Source of the DNA: Pseudogemmobacter lacusdianii
Lineage (GTDB): Bacteria; Pseudomonadota; Alphaproteobacteria; Rhodobacterales; Rhodobacteraceae
Direction of reading: 5' to 3'
Assembly (NCBI RefSeq): GCF_030848395.1
Contig: NZ_JAVDBT010000014.1
Location: 54,967-118,966, forward strand
DNA: 64,000 nucleotides
Part shown: positions 18,713 to 31,159 of the stretch, piece by piece
Layout of the letters: each line of letters opens with the position of its first letter
How positions within the stretch are numbered: the first letter of the stretch is position 1
The notes under the pieces: generated by a model
Seen by the model: only the letters and a program-made list of their open reading frames with translations
Databases searched by the model: none
Told to the model about the DNA's origin: nothing
Translations under genes and position numbers: made by a program

Positions 18713-19755
18713 AGCAGCTTGCCCGAGTAGATCACGCCCTCGCCCGCGACGATGGTGCCAAGACGCGCGACGGTCTCCCCCTGCTCGGCGAGCAAAGCCT
18801 CGATCGCATCAGCTTGATCCGGGGCAACCACCAGCATCATGCCGATGCCGCAGTTGAAGGTTTTCAAGAGTTCCGGCTCGGACATATTCGCCGTTGTGGC
18901 GAGCCAGCGGAAGACCGGCGGCAGCGTCCAAGCGCTCAGGTCGATGGCGCAGGCCAAACCCTCCGGCAGCAGGCGTGGCGGGTTTTCGGTGATGCCACCG
19001 CCGGTGATATGGGCCAGACCATGCACGCCACCGGCGCGGATCGCTGCCAGCACTTGGCGGACATAAAGCCGGGTCGGCGCCAAAAGGGCCTCGCCCAAGG
19101 TGCCACCGCCGAAGGGCGACGGCGCGGACCACGACAAGCCCGAGATCTCAACCACTTTGCGCACGAAGGAATAGCCGTTCGAATGCACGCCATTGGAGCC
19201 GAGGCCCAAGATAACATCGCCCTCGGCCACGCCTTGCGGCAGATGCTGGCCACGTTCCATCGCGCCAACGGCGAAACCGGCAAGGTCGAAATCCTCGCCA
19301 TGATACATGCCGGGCATCTCGGCGGTCTCGCCCCCGATCAGGGCGCAACCGGATTCAGCGCAGCCGCGGGCGATGCCTTCGACGATGCGGGTGGCGCGCT
19401 CGACATCAAGTTTGCCAGTGGCGAAATAGTCCAAGAAGAACAAAGGCTCAGCGCCTTGGCAGACCAGATCATTGACGCACATCGCGACAAGATCGACGCC
19501 GATCGTGCTGACATTGCCAGTGTCGATGGCGATCTTGAGCTTGGTGCCAACGCCATCAGTGGCGGCCACCAAGACCGGATCGGTATAGCCTGCAGCCTTA
19601 AGGTCAAAGAGCGCGCCGAAGCCGCCCAAACCGCCCATCACCCCCGAACGTGAGGTGGCTTTGGCGGCGGGTTTGATCCGCTCGACCAAGGCATTGCCGG
19701 CATCGATATCGACACCGGCCTCGGCATAGGTCAGTCCATTGTGCTTATTGGTCAT
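18709..19755 (-). CDS. purM: Phosphoribosylformylglycinamidine cyclo-ligase (AIR synthase)
   Basis: ATP-dependent ring closure of FGAM to AIR, the fifth step of purine synthesis. The 348 residues begin with the family start [20 protein letters not shown] and carry the GVGTKLKIA and [11 protein letters not shown] signatures of the AIRS fold. ATG at 19755 is chosen over a long in-frame extension to 19947; GGGGGATA lies just upstream. It is the first gene of a purM-purN pair and has about 180 bases before the tRNA gene in which to place its promoter. Confidence 0.96.
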   Translation of the reverse strand: MTNKHNGLTYAEAGVDIDAGNALVERIKPAAKATSRSGVMGGLGGFGALFDLKAAGYTDPVLVAATDGVGTKLKIAIDTGNVSTIGVDLVAMCVNDLVCQGAEPLFFLDYFATGKLDVERATRIVEGIARGCAESGCALIGGETAEMPGMYHGEDFDLAGFAVGAMERGQHLPQGVAEGDVILGLGSNGVHSNGYSFVRKVVEISGLSWSAPSPFGGGTLGEALLAPTRLYVRQVLAAIRAGGVHGLAHITGGGITENPPRLLPEGLACAIDLSAWTLPPVFRWLATTANMSEPELLKTFNCGIGMMLVVAPDQADAIEALLAEQGETVARLGTIVAGEGVIYSGKLL

Positions 19756-19932
19756 CTGGCTATCCCCCGGGCGCGGATCAGGCGCGGAATCTGGTGCGGC
19801 CCGCATAGACCAAAGGCGCAGGCGGTGCAACGCGGCGGGTTCATCTTGGCGCGGATTAAGGGCCACTGGGCCAGAATGACAAAGGCAGAGCTTGACGCTT
19901 CGCCGCCATCTGGCTACCCAAGGCAACGGTAG

Positions 19933-20008
19933 GGGCCTGTAGCTCAATGGTTAGAGCCGGGCGCTCATAACGCCTTGGTTGGGGGTTCGAGTCCCTCCGG
20001 GCCTACCA
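19933..20008 (+). tRNA. tRNA with CAU anticodon, probably tRNA-Ile2
   Basis: A full cloverleaf: acceptor GGGCCTG with CGGGCCT (one G-U end pair), D arm GCTC/GAGC, anticodon loop CTCATAA with anticodon CAT, T arm with loop TTCGAGT, and an encoded CCA (20006-20008). The TAGCTCAATGGTTAGAGC start and the CTCATAA...CTTGGT centre resemble the isoleucine tRNA whose C34 is changed to lysidine by TilS, rather than initiator or elongator Met. The identity is inferred from similarity, not proven. Confidence 0.9.
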
Positions 20009-20010
20009 CC

Positions 20011-20040
20011 GCCCCCACAATTGCCGCCTTGGGGCTTTTA
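20011..20040 (+). terminator. Terminator after the tRNA
   Basis: GCCCC (20011-20015) pairs with GGGGC (20031-20035) over a 15-base loop and is followed by TTTTA. Confidence 0.55.
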
Positions 20041-20149
20041 TGGCCTTGGTCAGGCCTTCTCTCCTAATTACACAACGACTGATCGTCGCGTTTTGCCGGA
20101 AAACCCTAGCGAACAGGGGTAAGGGCCGAGGTCGCGGCACGCCCCATCC

Positions 20150-20188
20150 ACACAAGATATTGACAGCCGGACAGCGACACTGTCTAAA
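20150..20188 (+). promoter_or_regulatory. Sigma-70-type promoter of nrdHIEF with an overlapping NrdR-like box
   Basis: A perfect -35 hexamer TTGACA (20160-20165) is followed after 17 bases by TCTAAA (20183-20188), placing the start of transcription near 20195, just before the riboswitch. A 12-of-16 match to the NrdR box (ACACAAGATATTGACA, 20150-20165) covers the -35. A weaker second candidate lies at 20177-20192, but the spacing is 27 rather than the usual 31-32 bases. Confidence 0.5.
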
Positions 20189-20197
20189 GATTGCGTC

Positions 20198-20361
20198 ATG
20201 GTTCCTCTGGGGAGACTCAGGGGTGAAAATGGAAGCCGGTGTGATTCCGGCGCTGCCCCCGCAGCTGTAAGCGGCGAGCCAAGCTTAAGACGTCACTGAG
20301 AGCCCTGCTCTTGGGAAGACAAGCAAGGCATCGACCCGTGAGCCAGAAGACCTGCCTGACA
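20198..20361 (+). ncRNA. Cobalamin (adenosylcobalamin-type) riboswitch upstream of nrdH
   Basis: The leader shows the conserved core of the B12 element: GAAGCCGGTGTGATTCCGGC followed by GCTGCCCCCGCAGCTGTAA, then the B12 box parts TCACTG and TTGGGAAGAC, and the 3' segment GAGCCAGAAGACCTGCCT. The order and spacing fit the full-length class. It precedes the class Ib reductase genes rather than a B12 synthesis or uptake gene. Riboswitch control of B12-independent reductases is known in Streptomyces, where B12 switches them off. Confidence 0.92.
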
Positions 20362-20400
20362 CCAGACGACTTCACCGTGCGGCGGGCGCGGAGGCGTGAA

Positions 20401-20417
20401 CCAAGGGCTTTCCTTGG
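20401..20417 (+). promoter_or_regulatory. Hairpin in the riboswitch expression platform
   Basis: CCAAGG and CCTTGG form a six-base stem with a five-base loop, 40 bases before the nrdH start. There is no T-run, so the switch more likely acts on translation initiation (the ribosome site AAAAAGGGA is at 20442-20450) than by intrinsic termination. Confidence 0.4.
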
Positions 20418-20457
20418 CCGATGCCTGTTCCCCGCTTGACATAAAAAGGGACAGAGC

Positions 20458-20688
20458 ATGATCACCGTTTATTCCAAACCCGCTTGCGTGCAATGCACCG
20501 CCACCACGCGCGCGCTGGAAGCCAAGGGCCTTGCCTATACGGTCATCGACCTGACCTTGGACGAGGCTGCCATGGCGAAAGTCACCGAACTTGGCTACCG
20601 CCAAGCCCCGGTGGTGATGGCGGGCGCGCAGCATTGGGCGGGCTTTCGCCCTGACCTGATCGGCGGTCTGGCCGTGACCTCGGCCTGA
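20458..20688 (+). CDS. nrdH: Glutaredoxin-like protein NrdH
   Basis: Small thiol-redox protein that donates electrons to class Ib ribonucleotide reductase. The 76 residues have the redox motif C10-V-Q-C13 preceded by YSKPA and the cis-proline region QAPVV, then the NrdH end motif HWAGFRPDLI. It is the first gene of nrdHIEF behind the cobalamin riboswitch. Start ATG at 20458 follows AAAAAGGGA. nrdI begins five bases after its stop. Confidence 0.95.
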   Translation: MITVYSKPACVQCTATTRALEAKGLAYTVIDLTLDEAAMAKVTELGYRQAPVVMAGAQHWAGFRPDLIGGLAVTSA

Positions 20689-20693
20689 CCCCG

Positions 20694-21110
20694 GTGGGCG
20701 GGCTGGTCTATTTCTCCTCAGGATCGGGCAATACGGCGCGCTTTGTGGCGCGGCTCGGCTTGCCTGCGCTGCGTGTTCCCCAGCGCGCAACCGAGACCAT
20801 GCCCGCCCCCTTAACCCCTTTCGTGCTGATCTGCCCGACCTATGCCGACGGGTTTGGCCGTGGGGCGGTGCCGAAACAGGTGATCGGATTTCTGAATGAT
20901 CCTTCGCGCCGAGCGCTTCTGCGCGGCGTGATTGGCGCGGGCAACCGCAGCTTTGGCGCCACCTTCGCCCTTTCGGGCCGGGTGATTGCCGAAAAATGCG
21001 CCGTGCCTTGGCTTACCAGCTTTGAGCTGGCGGGTACCGAGGCCGACACCCTTCGCATCCGCGACGGGCTGCACAAATTCTGGAGAGAGACATGCCCGAC
21101 GGTAGCCTGA
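20694..21110 (+). CDS. nrdI: Flavodoxin-like NrdI
   Basis: Flavoprotein that supplies the oxidant for building the dimanganese-tyrosyl radical cofactor of NrdF. The N-terminus [14 protein letters not shown] is the FMN phosphate loop of the flavodoxin fold, and [12 protein letters not shown] and [11 protein letters not shown] are the other flavin-binding loops. It starts with GTG at 20694, a few bases after the nrdH stop. The 138 residues are typical. Its last 19 bases overlap the start of nrdE, so expression is coupled. Confidence 0.94.
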   Translation: MGGLVYFSSGSGNTARFVARLGLPALRVPQRATETMPAPLTPFVLICPTYADGFGRGAVPKQVIGFLNDPSRRALLRGVIGAGNRSFGATFALSGRVIAEKCAVPWLTSFELAGTEADTLRIRDGLHKFWRETCPTVA

Positions 21111-23218
21111 ACCCTGCACTCGACTACCATGCGTTGAACGCGATGCTGAACCTTTACGATGCCGAGGGCCGCATCCGCTTTGACGCCGACAGAATGGCGG
21201 CGCGGCAATATTTCTTGCAGCACGTCAACCAAAACACCGTGTTCTTTCATAGCCTTGATGAAAAGCTCGGCTATCTGGTCTCGGAAGGTTACTACGAACC
21301 CGCCGTCCTTGATCAATATTCGCGCAACTTCCAGCGGCGGATTTGGGACGAGGCTTATGGCCGGAAATTCCGCTTCCAAACCTTCCTTGGCGCCTTCAAA
21401 TATTACACCTCTTACACGCTGAAGACCCGCGACGGGCAGCGCTTCCTTGAGCGTTATGAGGACCGGGTGGTGATGACCGCCTTGGCCTTGGCACGCGGCG
21501 ATGAGGCTTTGGCATTGCGGTTTTTGGATGAGATCATCTCGGGCCGCTTCCAGCCTGCAACGCCAACCTTCCTGAACGCTGGAAAGGCCTCACGCGGAGA
21601 GCTGATCTCCTGCTTCCTTTTGCGGTTGGAAGACAACATGGAGTCGATCGGGCGCGGCATCAACTCGGCTTTGCAACTTTCCAAACGCGGCGGTGGCGTG
21701 GCCTTGATGCTGACCAACCTGCGCGAGGCGGGCGCGCCGATTAAGGGGATCGAGAACCAATCTTCGGGCGTCATCCCGGTGATGAAGCTGCTGGAAGACA
21801 GCTTCTCCTATGCCAATCAGTTGGGCGCGCGCCAAGGTGCGGGGGCAGTGTATCTGAACGCGCATCACCCTGATATCTTGCGGTTTTTGGACACCAAGCG
21901 CGAGAATGCCGATGAGAAAATTCGCATCAAGACGCTCAGCCTTGGCGTGGTGATCCCCGATATCACCTTTGAATTGGCCAAGCAGAACAAGGAGATGTAT
22001 CTCTTCTCGCCGCATGATGTGGCGAAGGTTTACGGGCTGCCCTTCTCGGAGATTTCCGTCACCGAGAAATATGCCGAGATGGTGGATGACAAGCGCATCC
22101 GCAAGCGCAAGATCAGTGCCCGCGCCTTCTTCCAGACACTGGCCGAGATCCAGTTTGAAAGCGGCTATCCCTATATCATGTTCGAAGACACGGTGAACCG
22201 CGCCAATCCGATTGCCGGGCGGATCACCATGTCGAACCTCTGCTCTGAGATTTTGCAGGTGAATGAGGCCTCTGAGTTCAACGACGACCTTTCCTATGCG
22301 CATCTTGGCACGGATATTTCCTGCAACTTAGGATCCTTGAACATTGCGGCGGCGATGGATGGGCCGGATTTCGGCGCCACGGTTGAGGCTTCGATCCGGG
22401 CGCTGACGGCCGTCTCGGAGATGTCGGCGATCGATGCGGTGCCTTCGGTGCGGCGCGGCAATGATGAGGCGCATGCCGTGGGTCTGGGCCAGATGAACCT
22501 GCATGGTTTCTTGGCGCGCGAGCGGATCCATTATGGCTCACCCGAGGGGGTTGAGTTCACGTCCGTCTATTTCGCCGCCGTCGCCTATCACGCGATCCGC
22601 GCCTCTTGCCTTTTGGCGCAAGAGAAAGCCCAGACATTCAAAGGGTTTAAAGAATCGACCTATGCTGATGGGTCGTTCTTTGACAAATACACCAGCCGCG
22701 ATTGGCTGCCGACCCTTCCGGCGGTCGCCCGGGTCTTTGAGGGCCACGCCCTGCCCTCAACGGCCGATTGGGCCGCGCTGAAAGCGCTGGTGATGGAGCA
22801 CGGGCTTTACAACCGCAACCTGCAGGCGGTGCCGCCGACCGGCTCGATCTCCTATATCAACAACTCGACCTCCTCGATCCATCCGATCGTGGCCAAGGTC
22901 GAGGTGCGCAAAGAAGGCAAGATCGGCCGGGTCTATTATCCGGCGGCCTTCATGTCGAATGAGAACCTAGACTATTACCGCGACGCCTATGAAATCGGCC
23001 CCGAGGCGATCATCGACACCTATGCAGCGGCGACCGAACATGTCGATCAAGGCCTGTCGCTCACGCTCTTCTTCCCCGCCGAGGCCACCACCCGCGACAT
23101 CAACCGCGCCCAGATCTACGCCTGGAAGAAGGGGATCAAGACGATCTACTACATCCGGCTGCGGCAGGCGGCGCTGGAAGGCACCGAGGTCGAGGGCTGC
23201 GTTTCCTGCACGCTCTGA
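21092..23218 (+). CDS. nrdE: Class Ib ribonucleoside-diphosphate reductase alpha subunit
   Basis: Catalytic subunit that reduces ribonucleoside diphosphates. The 708 residues fit NrdE (no N-terminal ATP-cone, unlike NrdA). Seen are the NxCxE active-site region [13 protein letters not shown] with thiyl-radical Cys and Glu, the [11 protein letters not shown] substrate loop with ISCFLL, the paired tyrosines in the GRVYYP region, and the C-terminal redox pair in EGCVSC. ATG at 21092 is preceded by GGAGAGAGA. It overlaps nrdI. It needs oxygen but not B12, which gives sense to the riboswitch upstream. Confidence 0.96.
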   Translation: MPDGSLNPALDYHALNAMLNLYDAEGRIRFDADRMAARQYFLQHVNQNTVFFHSLDEKLGYLVSEGYYEPAVLDQYSRNFQRRIWDEAYGRKFRFQTFLGAFKYYTSYTLKTRDGQRFLERYEDRVVMTALALARGDEALALRFLDEIISGRFQPATPTFLNAGKASRGELISCFLLRLEDNMESIGRGINSALQLSKRGGGVALMLTNLREAGAPIKGIENQSSGVIPVMKLLEDSFSYANQLGARQGAGAVYLNAHHPDILRFLDTKRENADEKIRIKTLSLGVVIPDITFELAKQNKEMYLFSPHDVAKVYGLPFSEISVTEKYAEMVDDKRIRKRKISARAFFQTLAEIQFESGYPYIMFEDTVNRANPIAGRITMSNLCSEILQVNEASEFNDDLSYAHLGTDISCNLGSLNIAAAMDGPDFGATVEASIRALTAVSEMSAIDAVPSVRRGNDEAHAVGLGQMNLHGFLARERIHYGSPEGVEFTSVYFAAVAYHAIRASCLLAQEKAQTFKGFKESTYADGSFFDKYTSRDWLPTLPAVARVFEGHALPSTADWAALKALVMEHGLYNRNLQAVPPTGSISYINNSTSSIHPIVAKVEVRKEGKIGRVYYPAAFMSNENLDYYRDAYEIGPEAIIDTYAAATEHVDQGLSLTLFFPAEATTRDINRAQIYAWKKGIKTIYYIRLRQAALEGTEVEGCVSCTL

Positions 23219-23239
23219 GCCCTCTCTTCGCTGAAGAGC

Positions 23240-23290
23240 GGGGGGCTTTGCGCCCCCCGGCCCCCCGCAGAGTATTTAGATCAAGATGAA
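23240..23290 (+). repeat. Hairpin plus 21-base repeat between nrdE and nrdF
   Basis: GGGGGG and CCCCCC (23240-23258) form a hairpin with a seven-base loop, followed by a second C-run and by the 21-base string at 23270-23290 that recurs exactly at 16274-16294. The hairpin may lower nrdF relative to nrdE or protect the mRNA. Confidence 0.55.
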
Positions 23291-23293
23291 TGA

Positions 23294-24280
<987 letters not shown>

Positions 24281-24298
24281 CCCCCATCCCGCGCGAAT

Positions 24299-24330
24299 AA
24301 AAAAGGCGCCCCCGGTTTCCCGGAGGCGCC
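24299..24330. terminator. Bidirectional terminator between nrdF and katG
   Basis: GGCGCC-CCGG pairs with CCGG-GGCGCC around TTT (24305-24330). An A-run at 24299-24304 gives a T-run on the minus strand, so it best serves katG; the plus side has only CTTATT. Confidence 0.8.
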
Positions 24331-24351
24331 CTTATTCACTCAGCCTGCAAA

Positions 24352-26655
<2,304 letters not shown>

Positions 26656-26657
<2 letters not shown>

Positions 26658-27549
26658 GCAAAACATCACCCTCCGCCAGTTACGCTATTTTGACGCCCTC
26701 GCCCGCCAAGGCCATTTCGGACGTGCGGCAGAAGCGGCCTCGATTTCGCAGCCCGCCCTTTCCATGCAAATCAAAGAGCTAGAGGACAGCCTTGGCACGC
26801 CGCTTCTTGAGCGCGGGCCGCGCAGTTTTCTGCTAACCGCCTTTGGCGAGGACTTTTTGATCCGCGCGCGGGCAATTTTGCGCCAAGTGGATGAGCTGGA
26901 AGATCTGGCGCGGGCAGCAAAAACCACGCTGGCCGGGCGGCTGAGGATCGGTGTGATCCCCACCGTCGCCCCTTATCTACTTCCCAAACTGATCCCGCAG
27001 TTGACCGCGCTTTACCCCGAGCTTGAGCTGACCTTGCGCGAAACGATCACACCGCGGCTCTTGCGCGACCTCAACGAAGGGCGGATGGATTGCGCCTTGG
27101 TCGCCCTGCCCGTCTCTGAGCCCAGCCTTGAAGAGGTGGCGCTGTTCTCCGAGGCTTTCGTGCTGGTGCGCCCGCTTTCCGAGGCAGGGCGCCCGGTGCC
27201 AGACCGCGAGTCGCTTAGCGAGTTGCGGCTCCTGCTCTTGGAAGAGGGTCACTGCTTCCGCGATCAGGCACTCTCGTTCTGCACCAGCGACAGCCCTGCG
27301 GTGGCGCGTGAGATGATGGATGGCTCATCCCTCTCTACGCTTGTGCAAATGGTCGGCGCGGGGATTGGTGTCACGCTGATCCCTGAGATGGCGGTGCCGG
27401 TCGAGACCCGCTCGGCCCCGGTGGCGATCTCGGCCTTCCCCGAGCCGCAGCCCCGCCGCACGATCGGTATGGTCTGGCGCAAGTCGAGCCCGCTGGCCCC
27501 GCAGCTGCGCCAGATCTCCGAAGTGGCCCGACAATCTTGGGGCAAGTAA
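26656..27549 (+). CDS. oxyR: OxyR-type hydrogen peroxide-sensing LysR regulator
   Basis: Transcription factor of 297 residues with an N-terminal LysR winged-helix domain (TLRQLRYFDALARQGHFGRA). The regulatory domain holds the two redox cysteines C200 and C209 in EEGHCFRDQALSFC, at the same spacing as Cys199 and Cys208 of E. coli OxyR. This pair, plus the divergent katG, makes the assignment firm. ATG at 26656 is preferred to TTG at 26650. It should activate katG on oxidation. Confidence 0.94.
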
Positions 27550-27888
27550 GGGTCGCCGCGCATCACCGATAGCGCGCAGACTCAGTTCCTAGAAATGATG
27601 CAAACACATTAACAATCATATAGTTATACCATGAAGCTAAACTAAACACTGAAGTTCAGCGATGCACCACTGCGCGTAGAACCGTCTCTGCGCGACGCGC
27701 AAGAGCCTCGCTCTGACAAGGCTGCTCAGGTCTATGATGCTGCAGCTTTTTAGCGTCCGCAGCATGCCAATGTGCCCCCGCTCCAGCTGCCACAGCCTAA
27801 TGCCGGTCGCGCCAGCGCTGGCAACTTTTTACGTTACTACCAGCACTGGCGCGGTCGGCCTCAACGGCGTGAACTCCCTTGCGCCTTG
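27550..27888. other. Intergenic region with a long inverted repeat
   Basis: No gene is evident in these 339 bases. Part of it (27595-27660) is AT-rich. A 20-base inverted repeat with three mismatches lies at 27802-27859 (outer part GCCGGTCGCGCCAGC, centre with a TTTTT loop). It sits just past the end of the minus-strand flavoprotein gene and may be its terminator. Confidence 0.5.
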
Positions 27889-29514
27889 TCAGGCCGCGCG
27901 GCGGCGGCGAGGGCGTTTGCGTGCCTCGGCTCGGGCAATCTCAGCCCCGATCTCGGCGCTGGCGGTGATGCCTTGCACAAAGGGTTTATCTTGCATGAGA
28001 TAGGGCAAGGCCGCGAGATAGACCCGGTCTTCATAACCCGGCAGGTCCATCAGTCCGTAATCCTCGCCAATCTGGGGCTCTTGCTGCCCCGCCTTAAGCA
28101 AGGCGTCTCGCAGGGTCGGAAACGGCAGATCCTTGCTTTCCATCGGGCGCTGGCCACGCGCATCGATGAAGACGTCAAAGATGTGCTTGCGTCCATTGGC
28201 AAGAATGACGGTGCGATCCGGTCCGTGCTCCATCTCGTAGTCATCACCCAAGGAGAGCACGCCCAGCACGCCTGCATCACGCAACGCCAAAAGTCGGCGG
28301 ATCGATTCTGGCGGCACGGCGGCGTAATTATCAACAAAGACCTTCTTCAAGGTCTTATCGAAGCGGTTCCGCTGCGCCTCATCAAACTCGGACACGATCT
28401 CTTCCACAGATTCATGCATGCGCAAGATGGCATAGCGCCATTCGACGGTCTTCTTCGCCTCATGATTGGCAATGACCTCGGCCAGATTGTGGCGGGCCCA
28501 GCCAAAGGTGTCGTGCACGGCACGATCGTGGAAATACGCTTTTTCAAAGCCTTCCGCAGACAGCTTGGCAAGATTGATCCGTTTGGCCCAAGCCGGGTCC
28601 GCCGCGATGATCTCGGCTTTGAAAAGCTTGAACACTGCTTCGAACGGGTCCGGTCCCTGTGTCGCTTCTTGCAAAGCCGTCTCTGTCATGACCTTAAGCG
28701 GCCGATATGGCAGTGGGCAGTAAAAGTCGGCTTCGGGCAAGATCCCGCTCCAAGACATCAGCACCAACATCAGCTTGTCCTGTGCCTCGGCATTCAGATC
28801 AAAGCGCAACTCATCACCGTCCTGGTGAAAGCTGCCGTGCTGGGTGGCCACCGCCATCGCCGCATCAATTGCGCTGAGCGAGGTGCCCATGATCCCGACT
28901 TTGGCGGCTGGCACATCTGCATCAATCAAGCCCGACCAAGGGTTCGGGAAGTAGTGATCGGTGAGATCTTTATCTTCTTCAAAGATATGCCCGGTGGCAA
29001 GGATCACCCGGTCAAAGAGCCCCGCCGCCTGCGGCTGCGCGGCGGTCAGACGGATCTGGTCGCCCTCGGTCGCAAGGTCGGTGACGCGGCAGTTCTCATG
29101 CACGGTGATGCGATGCCCCATCGCGCGGGCAGCTTCGATCAGTTCCACGACCTGATCGTGGAAATAATCTCCCAACATCAGCCGCGGCGTAAAGGTCCGC
29201 TGATCCACGGCGCGCGGGTCCAGCTGATAGCTGCGCAAATAGGCATCACTTTGCAGCAGCATCCAATCATAATAGCTTGAAGTAACATGAGGAATCTCGA
29301 TGCTGGCGATATTGGCCAGCATGGTGCGGCTGGCCGTTTCGGGAGAATACGGCATCCCAACCCCCACCCGGTCGCCCTGCTCATAAAGCGTGACATCAAC
29401 CAAACTGCCACGGTCTTGCGGGTGGTAGCCTTGGGCGTTTTTGCCCAAGAGGTTCTTCAGAGTGTAAATTCCGGTCGGGCCGGTTCCAACAATCGCGATC
29501 CGCATCTGCACCAT
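27889..29514 (-). CDS. YdhS-like FAD/NAD(P)-binding protein
   Basis: A 541-residue flavoprotein of the NAD_binding_9 group, which includes E. coli YdhS (about 530 residues). The N-terminal Rossmann motif is IAIVGTGPTGIYTL, and the family segment VGVGMPYSPETASRTMLANI follows. A second nucleotide site is VGIMGTSLSAIDAAMA at about residue 250, and IDARGQRPM lies late in the protein. The start may be 29514 or the ATG at 29505. The C-terminus is basic ([10 protein letters not shown]). The substrate is unknown. It is flanked by the Hsp70-like gene with 240 bases between, so co-transcription is not certain. Confidence 0.82.
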   Translation of the reverse strand: MVQMRIAIVGTGPTGIYTLKNLLGKNAQGYHPQDRGSLVDVTLYEQGDRVGVGMPYSPETASRTMLANIASIEIPHVTSSYYDWMLLQSDAYLRSYQLDPRAVDQRTFTPRLMLGDYFHDQVVELIEAARAMGHRITVHENCRVTDLATEGDQIRLTAAQPQAAGLFDRVILATGHIFEEDKDLTDHYFPNPWSGLIDADVPAAKVGIMGTSLSAIDAAMAVATQHGSFHQDGDELRFDLNAEAQDKLMLVLMSWSGILPEADFYCPLPYRPLKVMTETALQEATQGPDPFEAVFKLFKAEIIAADPAWAKRINLAKLSAEGFEKAYFHDRAVHDTFGWARHNLAEVIANHEAKKTVEWRYAILRMHESVEEIVSEFDEAQRNRFDKTLKKVFVDNYAAVPPESIRRLLALRDAGVLGVLSLGDDYEMEHGPDRTVILANGRKHIFDVFIDARGQRPMESKDLPFPTLRDALLKAGQQEPQIGEDYGLMDLPGYEDRVYLAALPYLMQDKPFVQGITASAEIGAEIARAEARKRPRRRRAA

Positions 29515-29753
29515 TCACCATAGATTCAAGTCAGACCGGCCGCGCTGACAGCACTCCACAAGGCCTGATGCCACATAGAGCATTGACCGCAGCGTCAATT
29601 GACGCGCGGCCTCATGCCGATCCTGATTGTCCAACGTGGCAACGGCTGTGAAGTTCCCATGCAAGGTCGCGATGCAGGGCGTCCCATCCAGCAAAGCCCA
29701 AAAAGGGCACGGTCTAACGGCCTAGGCGCGCCAATCTAACGCCTGCCCCCCGT

Positions 29754-31010
29754 TTAGGCCCAGCGCTCTTGCGCGGCGATGGCCAAGCCATCGGCGACAG
29801 CGGTGAACACTTCACTGAAGGAATGCTCGGCACTGGGGAAAAGCTGCTTCATGCTTTGCGAGACCATCGCCATCAGGCTAGAGCCGCCAACATAAACGAC
29901 TTTTTCGATCCTATCTGCAGAGAGACCTGCTTGCGCCACCGTCTCTTGTGCGCCGATGCTCAGGGCCTCGGCATAACGCGCAAGGCTTTCTGTCAGGGCC
30001 GCGGCGCTCAGCGGCACCGCAAGGCCCGGCTCAAGCTGCCCGAGCATAATGGCCGCGTCGACATCACCGCTGTTGGCCGCGATCTTGCCGCGCTCAACGG
30101 CGAAGCTCAGATCATGGCCCAACTCATCCTCAAGCACTTTGGCAAGCCGCGCGAGCTTCTCTGGCTCATGCGCCAGCCGCACCATTTCGGCGGCAAGACG
30201 GCGATTTTGCGGGGTGTAGAGGAAGGCAATCTTTTCCCAAGTGGCCAGATCATTGTAGATCGCATTGGGCGTGGGCGTGCTGCCCTCCCCCAAGGCCTTG
30301 CGCAAGCTGCTGCCCTTGCCCAGATGCGGCATCACCTCATCGATGCTGAGCGCCCGGTCAAAATCGGTGCCGCCGATGCGCACCCCGTGGTTGGCCAGTA
30401 TGCGCACGCCCTCGGGCCCCGCCTCGAACACCGAGAAATCCGAGGTGCCGCCGCCCACGTCCACAATCAACCCCATACCCTTGCCGCCCGCATGAGCACC
30501 GCTGGCGATGGCAGCGGCTTGCGGCTCAGCCATAAAGGCGACCTCTGAGAAGCCGGCAGCGTGATAGCAGGCCGTCAGATCCGCTTCGGCCGCGGCCTCG
30601 CGCGGGTCGTCGGTGCCGTGGAAGACCACAGGACGGCCCGAGAGAACGCGGTCAAAGGTGACCCCTGCCTCGGCCTCGGCACGGGCTTTCACTTGCGCCA
30701 AAAAGCGGGCGATGATGTCAACGAAGGTCAAACGCTCGTTCAGGATCTGGCGGCGCTCATGCATCAAGCTGGTGCCCAAGACCCGCTTCAGAGCGCGCAT
30801 GAAGCGCCCCTCAACACCGTCCAGCAAGGCCCGGTTGGCCGGCTCTCCGATCAGCATTTTACGGCTGTCGTAGTCGAAAAAGAACGTCGTGGGCAGTGTG
30901 GTCTGACCGGGCGAGAAAGAGATCAGCCGTGGTTGACCGTCACGAATATAGCCCGCTGCCGTGTTCGAGGTGCCGAAATCCACCCCAAGCCCCAAAATGC
31001 TTTGCGCCAT
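29754..31010 (-). CDS. YegD-like Hsp70-family protein
   Basis: An actin-fold ATPase of the Hsp70 superfamily, short (418 residues) because it lacks the peptide-binding and lid domains of DnaK. Phosphate loops are visible: LGVDFGTSNTAAGY at the N-terminus, IVDVGGGTSDFSVFEAG in the middle and VVYVGGSSLM late in the protein. E. coli YegD has the same organisation. The start at 31010 is preferred to 31016 because AGGA then has a seven-base spacing. Its client, if any, is unknown. It could work with a J-protein, although the one in this window is 20 kb away. Confidence 0.86.
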   Translation of the reverse strand: MAQSILGLGVDFGTSNTAAGYIRDGQPRLISFSPGQTTLPTTFFFDYDSRKMLIGEPANRALLDGVEGRFMRALKRVLGTSLMHERRQILNERLTFVDIIARFLAQVKARAEAEAGVTFDRVLSGRPVVFHGTDDPREAAAEADLTACYHAAGFSEVAFMAEPQAAAIASGAHAGGKGMGLIVDVGGGTSDFSVFEAGPEGVRILANHGVRIGGTDFDRALSIDEVMPHLGKGSSLRKALGEGSTPTPNAIYNDLATWEKIAFLYTPQNRRLAAEMVRLAHEPEKLARLAKVLEDELGHDLSFAVERGKIAANSGDVDAAIMLGQLEPGLAVPLSAAALTESLARYAEALSIGAQETVAQAGLSADRIEKVVYVGGSSLMAMVSQSMKQLFPSAEHSFSEVFTAVADGLAIAAQERWA

Positions 31011-31159
31011 CACCATGTCCTTTAGCCCGCAGGGCCGGCGTCCCTAATGGGCGCCAGCGGGGCTGTCAAGCAATGCGCTGGCGCATCCATGCGGTTGCAC
31101 CAACCGATAATGCCGCGCCTATGGTGACTGGAACGCCCCGCCCCTCCGTAGATGGACCA

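Noticed and set aside
20177..20192. Second NrdR box
   Set aside because: Only 10 of 16 positions match and the distance from the first box is not one seen for NrdR pairs.
27772..29280. 502-codon plus-strand ORF opposite the YdhS-like gene
   Set aside because: Antisense shadow, no ribosome site, composition rich in His, Arg and Gln.
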